Numbered from the stretch's first letter, positions 38,301 through 53,100 are shown. The stretch is 64,000 nt of DNA from Sclerurus mexicanus (GCA_013396755.1 VWZF01002698.1:318384-382383); one strand, 5' to 3'. The notes: generated by a model from the sequence alone, not told the origin. Program-made: numbers and translations.

Positions 38301-41300
38301 TACAGGTGGACTCCCTGTCAATGAAGAGTAAGATCACAGGTCTATTATGTCAGCTGAAAGATTGCACTTCCTACAGTCTAGTTTCTCCTGGCACCAGGAT
38401 GTGCCACTGGGTTCAGCAAGGGAAAGTGCCAAATCTTGAATCATCAGGACTTCCTGTTCATTCCACAATGACTCAGAAGATATCTTTCTAACTTCTACCC
38501 GCTTCTTGTTTCCCTTCTCACCATGCTGCTCATATTAGATAAGGGTAGTCAGGCAGAAAATATTACACAACCTGATTTCTGTTACCTAAGGTTCTGTTTT
38601 GGTTTCTTTTTTTGACTTGCTTGTACTAGTAGGGAAAAGGCTTACTGGCAACTTTGCAGTGCATTTTTTTCCTCTACGAGATTCATCTGGTGCAAGATAA
38701 TTTCTGGTACATTCTTTTTTGGGCAGAAGACTGACACGTCTGGACTAGATCTTACCTGCCATTTCTCAGCAAATTTTGTTGTTGGTTTTTTTAATTGAAA
38801 AAAAAATAAATTTACTGGAAATTAACCTCTTTGTGGAAACTTATCAGTGCTGACAGATCACATGGGTCAAGGTTGGGTTCTCAGTGAGGATGCAGGAGAC
38901 CCAGATTCATGGCCTGCATCAAATGGACCAGAGAGACTGATTCATTATACTGTTGTGATTCCCCTGACAGGATGAGGCCTGTACGCAAATCCCTCACCTA
39001 ATGAATACTGAATCCCTTACATAATATGAAATAGCTCCTTGGGAAGAGGGAGAGCACCTCTACACAGAAACTTGCAGGATGGGGAAAATGGCTGGAACAC
39101 TAAAGACTGAATGTCCCGGTCTCAGATCTCAGTTCCTGCTTCAATCCAAGCAAATATTTAAGCAGCTTTCACAGCATCTTCAAAATACTTTGTGTCATAT
39201 TGCCCACAGTGCTCTGGGTAGCCACTGCAGTGACCTGTGCCTGGCAGATCTGACCCGAAGCACTGCTTATGCATCCTTTCTCTCAGGGTGATCAGGGAGG
39301 ACAGCTGAGCTGCTCCCAAAGCACAGATCCAGTAGTTAAAGAGCTGAAGCAAGGTAGTAAATGGTGACCAGAAGAGATACTAAAAACTGTCAGAGAAGCC
39401 TGTTGATGAGGTACCTCATTGCTGAGAAAACAGTGGGACCTAAATCTCCTACAAAGTTTCCACTGGCACCCCAAAATGCAGATGGAATTTCAGGTGCTTC
39501 AGGCTGCCCACTGGAGGCCCTTTTCCTCACAGGCCATGGACAGTCCCTGTAAACAGCACCCAGTGACCCCAAGCAAGTATTTTACCTCATCATCCCCCCA
39601 GCCCCCATTGCCTAAGCAGGTTCCTAAGCTGGTAAGAAGCTGTCATCTCCAGGAAAACCGAAAAACAAGATAGACTGGAGCAAACAAAAGCCACACTGCA
39701 CACCCACTCCTCTCTAGCAGAAATCACATGGTCAACAAGCCACATCCTGGTCGTTCAACCTGTGGTGTCTCAACTCTTCTTATCGAGAGTGTGGTCCCCA
39801 CCACCAACCATGCTCTGATACCACCGTCAACAACCCTGACTCCCAGCCAGCCACAACAGCCCAACAGGCCAAGATCTAAACAATAATCCGCTGGCATTTA
39901 CCAAACTGTAGAAAGAATGCACTGACTTCAAAGCTCGTATCTTGTGTCCTCTTTCTCTACCAACCTACACCTGATGTTGTAAGAGGCCACCTCTGGAGCT
40001 GGACACCAGCAGTGGGTTAGTTTTGCATGAGGGGACCTGCTCACTGCAGGGTCACAGAGCCTCTGCCTGCCTGCAGCTGCCCTGCAGTCAGGCATGTGTT
40101 TGCCATTGTGTGGGAAATTGGCTATCAGGAGGGCTTTGAAAGCTCCTCCCAGCTGTGCCATAGCAAAGCTGCTTTCTGGAGGAAGGGATTCCTCATCGTT
40201 AACATTGTTGCCATAGGCTAAGAAGGGCTGTACCTTCTGGTGCTTCTGTTCTTCCTCCCTAGTCCTGGGTGCTAGTCCTCACCCAGCGAGGGTGCAATCT
40301 CTTGCCGCTCTGCTTCAGGGGCAGCAGCTCCTGGGCTGCAGGACCAGCCCTCCTCAGTGCTGTAAGGCTCTGTGCAAGTCAGGTACCCCTGGCTCTGCCC
40401 CCCACCCAAGCCAGCCCCATCCCACTCCAAAAGCCCTGTTGGCAGAGTGCCTCCTGGCTCCTAAGAAAGCATCCCCTCAGGAGCTCTTCCTAATTGGTGG
40501 TTTCCTCCTCTTTCTCTTACATCGCTGAGTTTTGCTTCCTAGCTCACATTTTATAAGGCTGGTTTTTAATAGGCCATGCAGGCTGCCAGACCTGAGTCTA
40601 CCTTCAAAGTACTGGGAAAAAACATCCTGTCTGCAAACCAGAGGATAGACGTGGCTTTGTGTCTGGATACAGGCTCAGCCCACGGGCCCATCCAGAGGCC
40701 AGTAAGAGCTCTAAGCTCTGAGGTTCCACGCCTTTCACAATTTTAGCAGTGCCCAAGTATCACAGTGATGGACACTGCAGTACAAAGAACACAACCTGGG
40801 AGTGGTTTCCAACATACATTCGTGAGATCAGCTAACCCATGGCATAGTGTACATGATGGGTGTGAAGGGCAGGAAAGATCTTCACAGACTATAAACAGCC
40901 TGAATGTTACCCTCCCATAATTACTATATCCTTCTTCTCCAGGGATCATCAACTGGAACGGGGAATAGATGACCTTGAAAACAGTACAGTCTGAAACACA
41001 GACAGATTTTATTGTTGTACACCCCAGCTGCTGAGGAAGGAGTGACTAAACACAGGTAATTCGCCAGGAGATGATAAACACACAGGATGAGCCTTCTGCT
41101 CTCTTCTGTAGGCCAGGCATAGAAGACAGAGGCTGGCAGATGCAGCATGGTCCCCTCCTGCTGCCTTGATCATTTCTGTCTCAGCCCTTCCCCTACAAAT
41201 GTGCCTGGTCTCCCACTGCTGTCTCTAAGGCTGCTTTGGCCCTTTCCTCCTATGCAGGGACTTGCAGGGTGGTCTGGGCAGCAGAGCTGATATACTGAAG

Positions 41301-44300
41301 CTGAACACACATCACATGCCAGAGGCAACTGGGCCTTCCACAATCTTTCTCTTTGTCCTGAGACCAAGTCCTGGGTCTGGCAGACCCATCACAGCAGCAG
41401 AGCTTGTGTACCACCCTGGGCGAGCTGCCACTTGTCTGAACAGCCAAGCTCCATGCTCAGGGAGGAGGCAGGGATGGAAGCACATAGCCATGGTTATCAA
41501 AGCCACAAGATATTCTCCAGGAGGAAGCCCAGGCTGAACTCTGCAGTGGCAGCGGAAGTTCCAGTCCCTGGAGGCAGACTGCAGTGAGAAGTAAGCCAAA
41601 AAAGCCCCACACAAGCACAGACAAAATCTTCCTTCCATCAGATCATCTCCGGTGCCAGCTGTTCAGCTCCTCACCTCCAAATCTCCACCAGCTCCTGTGC
41701 CTGAGCAAATCTGCAAGTTATCAAACCTCACCTGCTTCTTTGCTTAGATCCAAACTGTGGAGTCATCACCCCTATCCACTCCCACCTCTCACCCTCATCA
41801 CAGTCCATTGCTGCTTGTAAAGCTTTCTCCTCTCCACGGAGCCCACACACAGTGTGACTACTGAACTCCACACGTGGCTGGCAAGTCATGAGGGGATGTT
41901 TGTGCTCCCAATCCAATTTGCAGAACCAACCAACATACCGTGAATTACAAGTGTCAGATATCACAGGCACATCTCCAGCTGTATTTTCCATTCAGAGAAG
42001 TATTGGTTCCAGAAATGGCAGCAAGTGCCTCCCAAGTGTAAGAAAGAAGGGTAACTGTCAGAGGAGAGTTAGGGCTTCATCCCCTGTCCCTATCCTTCCT
42101 CCTGGCTCACTTGTGAGATGAGGATGGGTTGCCTAAAGTGCACCACCCATCACTGCCTGCCAGTGAATATTCAGGCAGTCTATCTTGCATTTCTGAGCCT
42201 TTGATCCTATTTGCCTACAAATCTCCTCTGAGATAAGCGCAAAGGAGGGAGACCAGAGACAGGATTGTTTCTAGAGAGAATAGTGTGCCCTCTGCTTTCC
42301 CATGGAGAATCAGGAGTGCTGCGTCCCTTCCAAGACACTGGCCTCATTGTGCTCCAGGGACAAATCCCATCACCAAACCTTGGCCCAAGGTCACAAAGAA
42401 GGAGCTCTCAACTCACCTCTGTGAATGGCAGAGCAAGGTTTACTTAGGTGTTCATTTAGGAATTATTACTAATCATAGTATGCACTATATACAGAGACTG
42501 AGGTTCCAGTGGAAATCATGGTTTGCAGACACAAACATACATACACAGAAGCTCATCCTTGCCATGGAGCTTATAGTCTAAAGAGGAGCAGATGCTGATG
42601 CAAAAGGTCACAGCAGGAAACAGACCAGAGGCCCTCTCAGTCCAACCTGAGTGCTCAGCTATCAGGTAACATGTAGGGAGAGAAAAACATCAGGGTGAAG
42701 CACTGTCTGTAAAAGAAAGCAGTTAAAGTACATGGAAGATCCAAGCAAAGAGATTCACTGGCACAAATCCCCAGCATCATGTATTCTTGCAACCACAAGA
42801 CATCCTGATGAAAATATTCAGAGGGAGAAAGACAACTGGGTGTTGCTGCTGTCCTTGGACACACAGGGTTGAACAGATATTCAATTAGATTAAGAAGCAA
42901 CCAGTCCAAACTTCATCAAAGTAACTAATTTCCTTCACTCATCTGTAACTGGACAAAGCCATCCTGAACACAGGAAGCTGTGGAAGCCAAGAATTAAACA
43001 AACAATTTTATAAAATGATTGGACAATTATGTGGATGAGAAGAAACAAAAAAGCATAACAATGATTGCTAACAACACTTTTGGAAGAGATGCTAAAATTT
43101 ATATTCCTGGTCCCAATCCCAGCTCTAATAGATAGGAACCAGAAAGTAATGGTAAGTGTCAAACAGATTATGTTGCATCTCCCTGCTGCAAAGTTCTTGC
43201 ACCTTCCCCTAAAGCATCTGGCAAAGGCATCAGAGAAAGCATCAGATAATCAGAGACAGGATCCGTGAATAAATGGATTTTGGGGCTCACCCAGTTTGAC
43301 CATTTCAAGGTTCCAGTGTTTCCAGGGTCAAGATTGCAATCTCCACATTTGCATATATAAAGTTCTTGCCAACATCACTGAGGTGAAACCATTTGAAGTA
43401 GCATTGCCATTGCTTGTGATGAGTTGTGGATCTCATACTGTTCCTGTTTTTCCTTAAAGCTCCAGAACCTGATGACAGATGGTTAGGTAAGAAACTTGTT
43501 GTCTGCATAAGACAAGTTCTTAGTCCTCTTGTATGTGGGAAAACCAAAAATTGTGACACTAATGCAACATGTTTTCTTTACTGCGGGGAAAAACTACAAA
43601 ATGCTACTTGAAGGCAACTTTAAGGCTCACAAACCAAGAGGCAAAGAGAGAAAATGCAGCATTCATCCTTTTACAAAAGCTCTGGATTTTACTGTAATCA
43701 CAAATTTTTGTGGTCCAGTTTAAAATGTCTGAAGCCTTGGGGCTTAGAATACTGAATTTAAGGCAATGTGAACTACTGCTTTAAGCTCCTTCATATCTCA
43801 GTTCTTGCTAGCTTCTCTCAGTTGCAGGGCTTCTGCTCAGCAGATCTTCAGAAGCCCTCCCCTGCAGGGTCTGCCTCCCCCCGTGCTGCTGACTTTCTAG
43901 ATTTCATCAGACATCCCATTCGAGTCACTGTTTTTCTTAAAGCTCCAGCTCCCAGACTCACTCAATTACGTGAAAACTCACATCATATAAGGGAAAGTTC
44001 CTACTCTTCATAGCTGCCAGGGAAAGCTAGCAATGGAGCCTGACTATAACCTGAAAGCCCAGTGTTGAAGGCCTGAGAAAAACACCAGTATCTTCTTACA
44101 CTACTGACACATTAATGATTTGAGAGATTTGGGGCTTGGACTGTGTGTGTGAAGACCTTCTGCTGGCCACATTGCTCTCCCCACCCCTCAGTTTTGAATG
44201 AATCTGTCTTGCCTCCAGCTGCTGTTATGCCCTCCTAAATTTACCTCACTTCTTCCTAAAAAGGCTAAAAAACTAAAAAGTGCTCCACAGCAGTCTGAAT

Positions 44301-45461
44301 TCTGGATAAAAAAAGGAGATTGATGTTTCCTGAACACCCAAACTCAGTCCAGCTGAGGCACTAGCATGGTCCTGAGCTTCGTCCCAGCAAATGTCACCAC
44401 TGTGTCTGCCTCCCACCCTCCAGCTGAGCTCTGTGTCCCTCTCCATTGTCTCAGGGCACACCATCTCCTGGTGCCAAGGAGTGAAAACACCTCTCCTTTT
44501 TCCCTTTCCTCCCTGGTTCCCTTGTCAGGTGAGCAGAGCTAGCCAGAAGCTGGTAAAGGTTACGACCAGTTTCCCACTGCTGCTGTAATTTGGCTCTTGT
44601 TTCTACAGCACAGCACCCTGTTGAGGCTAGGCTTTTAGAGCCCCAAAGGCTTTCCAGCTAAAGGTGGAGGGAGTTGGTCCTGAGGGTTAGGGCGTTCACA
44701 ACTTGCATGGGAAGCAAGTCAGTGCTTAAACCCAGACTCTGACCCAAGTTTAGCATACAATGTGAGCATGCCCACGTACTACAGGCTTGTCCTGGGGCCA
44801 GTGTCTTAGGGCATCATCTTGAGGTTGAACACACCCCCTAACTTCATGTAACCTGCTCAGCAAGGGGTTTCCAGTGCATCCCTCACCCCGGTATGCAGGT
44901 GTGTGAGATTTCCATCTGTGGCTGATGCACACAGGCAGAGCTTTCCAGGGAAGGTATGTTTTCCAGCTCTTTCCTGTGCCAGTATTGCCGCCACCTGGAG
45001 ATGCAAGGAATGAAGGGCTCCCGGCCACTTCCTTGCCTTCATCCCTCTGCCTCTTCTCAGCCACAAAGCACCCTTCTCTATTTCAGCTGGAGGGAAAACT
45101 GGCAGCCTCCCAGCTCTTGTGGTTACAGTGTCCCAAGCGTGCAGCCTGTTGTGAGCCCTGCTATGCAAAGGATGGGGGCCTTACACTCTTGGTAAAAACA
45201 CAGTTCCTGGGCACTGGGGAAGGCTTTGGCAAAAGGAAGCAACCCCCACTCAGTGCACTCATAGTCCTCCACCTTCTGGGAGGAGGCAACTTGCCCTGGG
45301 CTTTCCTCTCCTTGTTAGTTTAGAATTTAAAAGTTGCGGATCTGTGTGAATGAATACAGGTTTGTGTGTTCGGCAGAGCTGTGCACGCAAAGGAGAAGGG
45401 GTTTTGTCCATGTATTTTATGGCACTGTCTGGGTAGAGATGGGAGGGACTTTATATGCTGC

Positions 45462-45477
45462 ATGTGCACGTGCACAT
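45462..45477. repeat. Perfect 16-base palindrome with central E-box
   Basis: ATGTGCACGTGCACAT equals its own reverse complement. The centre is CACGTG, a bHLH E-box that also contains ACGTG on both strands, the core of a hypoxia response element. A second GCACGTGTG lies at 45491-45499. The surroundings are alternating purine-pyrimidine. Confidence 0.9.
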
Positions 45478-45559
45478 TTTCATGTTGTCTGCACGTGTGT
45501 GCATGCGTATGTGCATTTCCATATTGCGTCTAATAGGCTCTTTGTTTCTCCAGAGAAGA

Positions 45560-45780
45560 AGGAAAAGGAAATCCGCATGTAATGAATCCATTTATTTTAT
45601 GGAGCTCCCCTGGAGAGGGGCCGGGGAGCACGATTTATGCAAAAAATCAGGCAGCTGCTGTTGGGAGGGGGGCATCAATCTGGTTTTAATTTTCATTCGT
45701 AAGTGGAGGTGGCCACACAAGACAAGGCCTCGTAAACTCCCCATAGAGGAGAGTGGCCCGTTGGTGTGAGGCTGTCAGAG
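45560..45780. promoter_or_regulatory. Candidate conserved non-coding element
   Basis: This stretch mixes AT-rich homeobox-like motifs (TTTATTTTATGG, GATTTATGCAAA, ATCAATC, TTAATT) with GC-rich islands (CTCCCCTGGAGAGGGGCC, itself a near inverted repeat) and has no good open frame. That texture is common in deeply conserved vertebrate enhancers. Conservation could not be tested, so the call rests on sequence texture and is inference. Confidence 0.3.
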
Positions 45781-48700
45781 CCTATTTGGCTGTTAGTATC
45801 GAGCTGCACTCCTCTGCATCTGACTAATTCCCGCCCTGTTGTTCTGCTTTCTTAGGATCTGTTTCCCCGTGCTGAGGCCTCCCATTAGAAGAGAGAGGCA
45901 GAGCTGTACAGGGGCACAGACTGAAATCTTTGTATTGAAGGGTAAAAAAGCCCTTTACAGAGCATTTGCAGTTTATGGCATAATTCAGTGTATAATGTAT
46001 ACTATTAAAAAAACTAACCAAACAAAAAAACCCAAGAAAAACAACAACAAAAAGTAACATAACTTGTATGCTACAGTCCAGTTCCTCTCTGTCATTTATA
46101 AAATCACAGGGAGTGAGATGGGATGGGATGGAAAGACTCATGGGCTGGAAGAAGTGGCCTGGAAACTATATGCAACTCATCAGTCTTTTTTCCATCCCTG
46201 CCATTTTACATAACTCAGAGCATATTGTCAGGACTATGGGTGCAAAAGGACAGTGGAGAGGTTCCTGGTGGGAGAGATGCCTTAACAGGGCAGAGCTCTT
46301 GACAGAATTCTGTTTTATTATCTGACTCTTCATCAGATTAAGATTTCTTGGAATTTATCCATCAGTTCTACAACTGCCCATAACATACTGTAACTCACTC
46401 TGTGACTGTCCCATATGACAAGGAAGTTGCATTTGGCTTCCTGATGATCTCCCCCAGCTGTCTGTGCATGGCATAACTGATATGCAAATAACCTAACTCA
46501 AAATCTAACTCAGGGTCTGTATTCTTTACCATAATCTCATGCTTGTCCTGTAGAGGTAGTCAGGTAAGTGGACAGACAGATATCAATTCAGGAAACCCAG
46601 AATGAAAACTAGTCTTTCCTGAAAACTGTCCTTACATGCTACTAGCAATTAACTACCAGACAAAGTTAATAATTTTTTGTATTTTACTTTGTGTAACGTG
46701 GGTCCCTACAAAGAACATAGATTCTCTAGTTCTCAACATTGAATGATATTTTTAGATCACTCGGATACATGTTGTCCTTACAGAGAACAGACAACACTTG
46801 ACTGTTGACATTAAACTTTTAAAGACTTTTCCTTGGCAGAATGAAGGCCCAGTGGTGGGTCAGTGAGAAGAATTTGGAAGAAGAGGTGTGGTTTACTTAC
46901 CACTCCCTAAAATGCCCAAACCACCTTGCAGAAGGATTCTTTTTGAGAGCTACAAAAAGGAAGGTGGCTCATTTCCATGTAACACCTTTGTGGATTTTCC
47001 AGGTAGTCTTTCTGTGGCTTTCTAAGAACTTCATTTGGCACCAGCTTATAAGGCAAGGGTGTTTACGCTATGCTGCCAGCAATACAGCCCCTGGCACCAC
47101 ACTGCTCTTGCATCACCAAATATTCTGAACCTCCTGTTCCCAAGTATCTGGAAGGGAAGAAAAAAAAAAAAAGATGCCTTGAAGATATAAAGACCAAATA
47201 AATATGCATTGATGTGAAATGCTGACTTTAAAGAAGCAGCCACAAGGAATGTTTTTTTTTTCCTGAAACCAGTGGGATCAGGGCCTCTCCCTGAAGCCAA
47301 AAGTGGTACATCAATTGGGCCATCATCTTTCAGGCCAAGAGAAAGAACTGTTTTTAGAGACTATGCTGGAAAAAGAGTCTGATCTGTGGAGGAACGGATC
47401 AGGTCACAGAGTTTCTACCAGCAGTAACTTTCAAACATAAAGTTGGATCCGTTCCATAATTTTGTTTTGGAAGAAACTTAATTGCTTATGAAGTCTCAGA
47501 ACTGTAGCAGAGACCTCAAATTTACAGTAAAGTGCCATTGTCCACACTTGCCCCTTGAGAATCCCCAATTCAATGATTTTACTCTGTTTGACAGACAAGA
47601 CTGAGCACCAACAACCAAAACACTGTGCAAGACAGGTGAGGAGCTTAAAGTAAACAAGTCACTTTAATGATCTTCTGTTTTACGTTTTTCATCCTTGTAT
47701 ATAAACATGATTGTCTTTAGTAGCATTGCAAAGGATTCTTAGAACTAGGGAAATGTTGGACTGATCTATCTCTCCATCTTTTTCATGTTTTCACTTCCAC
47801 TAATCAAGTGCACGTTTCAAGTCATCTTATGAACTAAACATCTTAAGAAGTCTTGATTGAATGATGCTGTACCTATCAAAGTTTTTCAATGGTCCCTTCA
47901 ACTACAGCTTGTGCAACTCTTAATTTTAATGTGTTCATCTTCATACAGACCTACAGGGAAGAGAAGCACAATTATGTTCAGGTTATGGTTAAGTCCCTGA
48001 GGAACTCAAAGACTGAGGCTTGTCCCACACTGAAAAGCACATCCAGCCAAAGAGGGCTGCTGATGTAACTATGGCAGCAAAACCCTTCATGCAGATGTCT
48101 CCAAACCAATGCAACCCTATACTGACTTCATTTTTGTCACTGGGTAAACAAGAAAATGGCCCTAGGCTGGGAAAAGGAGTCAGTAAATAATGTCCCGTCC
48201 AGCAGTTAGACTTCTAGACATCAGACTATGTTCCCTCTAGGTGGCTCTCCCATTGTAGTTATGCTCCTGATCATACAGTAATTAAACTATTATTTCTCAA
48301 ATAAAAACACACAGACCACAATTAGATACTCTGTACTTCATGAATGGCCAAACACACAAAAGCTTGTTCATACTATTCTCTTGGAGTTTGACTTCTGCTT
48401 CTAAAAATGTGCCCCTTAATTGCTCACAGGAAAAAACATGTTGGAAAAATCACAGAAAGTCTGTGGCAAAGCAGAGAATTGAGCCAAGGTGGTTTTCATC
48501 CCCAGGTAGTCACCTGAGAACATGGATCAGATAATGCATGAGAAGCAGGACAGCCTGGAAGCACCCTGAGAAAATTGATACCATTGTCAGGATGTAATAA
48601 CCCAGAAAACAAAACACAAAATAATCCTGGGAGAAAGGGTGAGCTACCTCAACTGATAGACACAAGGACATGCTAACATATGCTACTGCTTGGCTGGAGA

Positions 48701-50110
48701 CAATGGCATGCTGAATATTCCACAAGATAGTACTATATACAGTCATGTGTCATGCTATGGTATGACACCTCTTCTCCAAATAGACAGCTCTGAGGACAGT
48801 GAGAGGAAATAGTTTCTTGCAGTATCTTTGAAGATCAAGAGAAGCCTCAATACAGCTGAAGTGAGGACAACACAGTGGAATTAAGACAGAAACTGTGAGC
48901 AGAGAAGGTTCCAGCCTGGCCTCTGGGCACCCACAAAAGGCACAATAACTTCTAGTACTCCTTATGCAAAAGTTATAGGTCCATTGTTGCCTGTTTGGAA
49001 AGAATCTTAGTGTACAACGAAGAAAGCTCGAAAAACACTTGAAGAGCCTAGTTTAGTTCAGCTGGTCGAGAACAAAGGCCCTTCTACCAGCAAATAACTT
49101 AGCATGGCCCTGACTCCTTCCTCTAGGAGGTGATTTTCATCCAAGAACCCCTCACCAAGAATTACACCTTTCCAGCCAGCTCTCTGCAGTTCCTACTGAC
49201 TTTTTCTAATGAAAGTGACTCCTAACCAATACTGGTTTCGTAAAGTTCCTACCAGATCAAAACTGACCTCATCTGGTCTCTGTAATTTCCAAAAAGTTCC
49301 TGCTGATTTGGCTGACTGACTGAGCTCCAGGAAAATTGTATGTAAGCCTTGCATTTGCAGAGGCTAAATTCTCCCTCCTCTGGAACACAAAAGAGAAAAG
49401 AACAAAGCCAACAGGAATAGAGTCAATTTGTCTGAATGGGAACATTTCCAGTAACCCGTGCTCTAGGGCTACTGACCCTGAGCCGAACACCAAGACATCC
49501 TGGGAAGACCAGCATCCCGTGCCACAGTGACACAAATGTCCTCAGCCCTTGGCCACCTTTTATCTAGCTTTATTTGACTGCCCCAGGCCTGGACACCAGC
49601 ACAATTTCATGCTGCAGCCATGTGCAGAGAGAACTATCCTTACAAGGAGTTCTTTTGTCTTGCAAGGGGTCAAAAGATTAGTCCCAAAGTGGACACTCAA
49701 AAGCACCCTGTGCTTTGGAGATGAGCCCTGCAGGACTCTCAGGCACTTTCCTCACCCTGCTCAAGCTCTTGGCAGAACTGGGCTTCAAAATGATTGCTTT
49801 GATTAGAGGCTGACAGGCTACTTAAGCATCTGACTTCCATGCATGGATCACCTGGCAAAGCAGGCACACTTCCCCCAAACCCATGCCGAGCCCATCACAT
49901 TTGCAGACTGTGTGGGCTGCTCTTTCGCAGGGCCATGGAGCCTTTTGCATTCCCTTCCAGCTGCATCGTTGGCAGCGTCATGCTGACAGGTTCAAGCCAT
50001 GCAGAGAGGATTGTTTTTATAACCCACTCTCTTTTAACAAAACTTTCCCAAGCTTATTCCTCTATATTATAGTCAAGATCACCTGCTGCTCAGGGGGATT
50101 CAGATTCTTA

Positions 50111-50111
50111 N
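50111..50111. other. Single-N assembly gap
   Basis: One N in otherwise continuous sequence. The three other Ns in this window coincide with rearranged contig ends, so this one may also be a contig join. No duplicated flank is visible. Confidence 0.85.
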
Positions 50112-53100
50112 CCAGGAAAAACTGACACATAATGGCATTCAAGGAAGAAGAAAGCACCTTAGCACTAACCCGTTACTCCAAATACTGAGCTCTACCAACG
50201 CCTCTCATTCCTGACTGGCAACTTCTCTGCTTTCTCTATTCTTCCCTGGTGTCACCGCAACAATCTCTGCTGACCTGCAGCTCTCCTATTATTTCAGTCC
50301 TGGGACCACAGCATATTCCCTAGTAGTTGTCTTTGAGCCTTGATTGATAGCACCCAATGCAACAGTGGCATGCTGGTCTACTCACAAATTGATCACAATT
50401 CAGCTCTGTGATCCCACAACCTATCTCTGCTGCACGCCTTGGCCTTCACTTATGACACCCCAACTGTTCTTGCCCCTCATTCATAGCACAGATCCTTCCT
50501 TGTACCTCAGTCCCAATTCACCACCTTCTTTAGTTCATACGGACAGAAACCAGCAGATGTGGAACATGTGAATCGCTCTGTTGCAGCAGTCCCAAAGTCT
50601 CCATAGTTCAATATTTTACCTCCTGAAAAAGCTACCAGACTAGACAGAGGAGGATTTAAAATCCACTTAGTAGCCTGTCCACCATCCAAATTCGAAGTGG
50701 CATTAGTTTAAAAGCCTGAAACATCATGTTTATTCTGGCTTTCAATTATGTTATTAATAACTACAGTGACTCTTCACATACTTGCCATTCACACACTGCT
50801 CAATTAAGTAAACAATAATACTGTAAGTGCTGCTCAGGTCTTTTCCTAAACTAAAAGAATTAAATTAGAGCAATTCAAGATGTCTGAGCAAATTATTTTT
50901 CTCCCAGATCACGCACTGTCTTCTGGAAACTTCATTTGCCATGGAGCCACCTCCTCAGTAAGTTTAGCTGGGTCTCTCTGAACTCTTCTCTAGTCTTGAT
51001 CAACCTAAATTTGGCTAGTGCTCGCATACTAATATTTAAAGCTCCCGCAGTGCAAATGAAAAAAACATGCTATAAAAGGATTCAAAACAATACCATTTGT
51101 TTTTTGTTTTAAAATTTTGGTATTGAATTTCATGCTATTGAATCCACAGCCCTGGAGACTAAAGTCCTCTTCTTACTCAAAAGGAGCTGCACAGGCAAGA
51201 CAAGATTCTTCACAGTGTGCCAGAGGATAGACTTCTATGTTCCCTAGAGAGTTTAGACTCTGAGGAATATTTAGTCCACAACTTATTTGATTAAACTATC
51301 AATGAGTGCAATGAAAGTCCAAGGCCTTTTTGAGACAGGGATATTCTCAACCACTCTGGACTACAGAAAAACTCAACTTATTTCACACACGTACTGCCAA
51401 AGAGCTGTCAAATGAAAACAGCTTATTGTGAAATGTTTTTGTCATGAGAATGAATATTCACTGAAGAACAAAACAAAACCTACCAACCTCTCTGACTTTA
51501 AAAACAAAAAGCCCTCTGGCCAAGAGTTTCAAAGCTGTTCACTACACTCAGTTGGCCTGAGATCCAGGATCCAACAAAGTTCAAGAGCTGCTGCGCAGTA
51601 GGACAGGGAATGAGATCCCAAACAGGTGTGGACCAGGTGTGAAAAAGTGGAGGGTTAACACACCCTATCCATCACTGGACAGCACATCTGTGAAAACGGA
51701 AATAAATACTAACTCAAGGCACAATCTTGTCTGGAGATGAGCAGAATTCTCCCCAGTGGCAACTACAGAATATCATGTGATGAGGACTGCAGCTGAGCTG
51801 ATTTACTGTTAAACAGTGCTTTTATGTTTGCAGGAGGTTCTTGTTCTCTTGCTGCTGAAGTGCTTCTCCTTAATACAAGAGACAAAGAGTTCTGGTGCTC
51901 TTCTGAGTATCTCTCTGCTTCATTTTTCCAGTTGCAAAGCAAATGGTTTGAAGTTTCACTGTCTTGCCAGACTCATAAAAAGAAACTATCAAGTGCTAGA
52001 CAAATTGTTAAGAACAGCACGTTTTATGAAAACCCAATTAAACTATGGCCATCAGTATCACTTTCATCTTTGCCGAGCACTGCCTTAGCTTTCTTGTTGC
52101 ATGCCAAGCTCATGTTCTTCTCTGATTCACTCAGTGAGATTACAGTTAACAGTTTTGTTTTGTTGGTTTTTTGGGTACACACACACAGAAAAGCAGAGTC
52201 CTTCTTGTTTATATACTAGGTCTGCAGGGTAGACGAAACAAGTATCTTTGGGCTCAAGAGGGGATTTTATTTCCATGTCTCTGATATCAAAATTTGGAAT
52301 TCGTTGTCATTATCACTCACAGAAACAGACACAGAATGCCTTTCCTGGAAAGAACTGTCAGAAATTAAATTAAAAGAAGAACCACACTACAACACACTTT
52401 GAAAATCATCATCACTGGAACAGCTTTTTGAGCTGCACAACATGGCCCATGTAGACCCTAGAGTCCAGTGTACCAGGAGATTTGGAAAGTGTCATAAAAG
52501 TACTACTGTGTCCTTCTTTCCCCAGGGGAAGTTCTTTTTTCCCTTATCTGTCTCTAAACAGATAAGGCATCCACCCAGCTATGACATATATAGGAAGCCA
52601 TAGGGAAATGCAAAAGTATACTGTGTTTTCACCTGATGGCAAGGAAGACAACACTATAGTTTTCCAGCAGCCTCCAAGTCTCTTTCAGTTCGGTGATTAA
52701 TAGAAGTAAAGAATTCAGTAAAAACACAATGCAACAGACTGCAAAGCAGAAGGCACATACAGTTAGGGAAGAAATAAAACTGATTTTAATAGACCAACAA
52801 TCATCAGTCCACCTGATCTTTTTTTTTTCCAACATGCCAGTCCAGGAAGCAAGCAACTGAAACAAAACAAACTGAGATGTCCTACTGCCTTGTACTGTTA
52901 TCACTCTTCTATTGCCTTCTACTGTCTTCTCTTTAGAAGACTGTCTAATAAGAGTGTCTCCTATTGTCTACTACTCAGTGCAGTTTTAGTGCTAAGTGAT
53001 AAAAATGAAGTGAGAAGGACATTCCCTGCTTTTATTTGTCATGATATTTGAGGTTTTTCATGCTGAACAATATTTAAAAGTTAAAAAAAAAAGAGAGCAA

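Noticed and set aside
43438..43955. Two copies of a TTTTTC(C)TTAAAGCTCCAG word about 490 bases apart, possibly short LTR or duplication ends
   Set aside because: Similarity does not extend beyond about 20 bases and the flanks are unrelated. Treated as coincidence.
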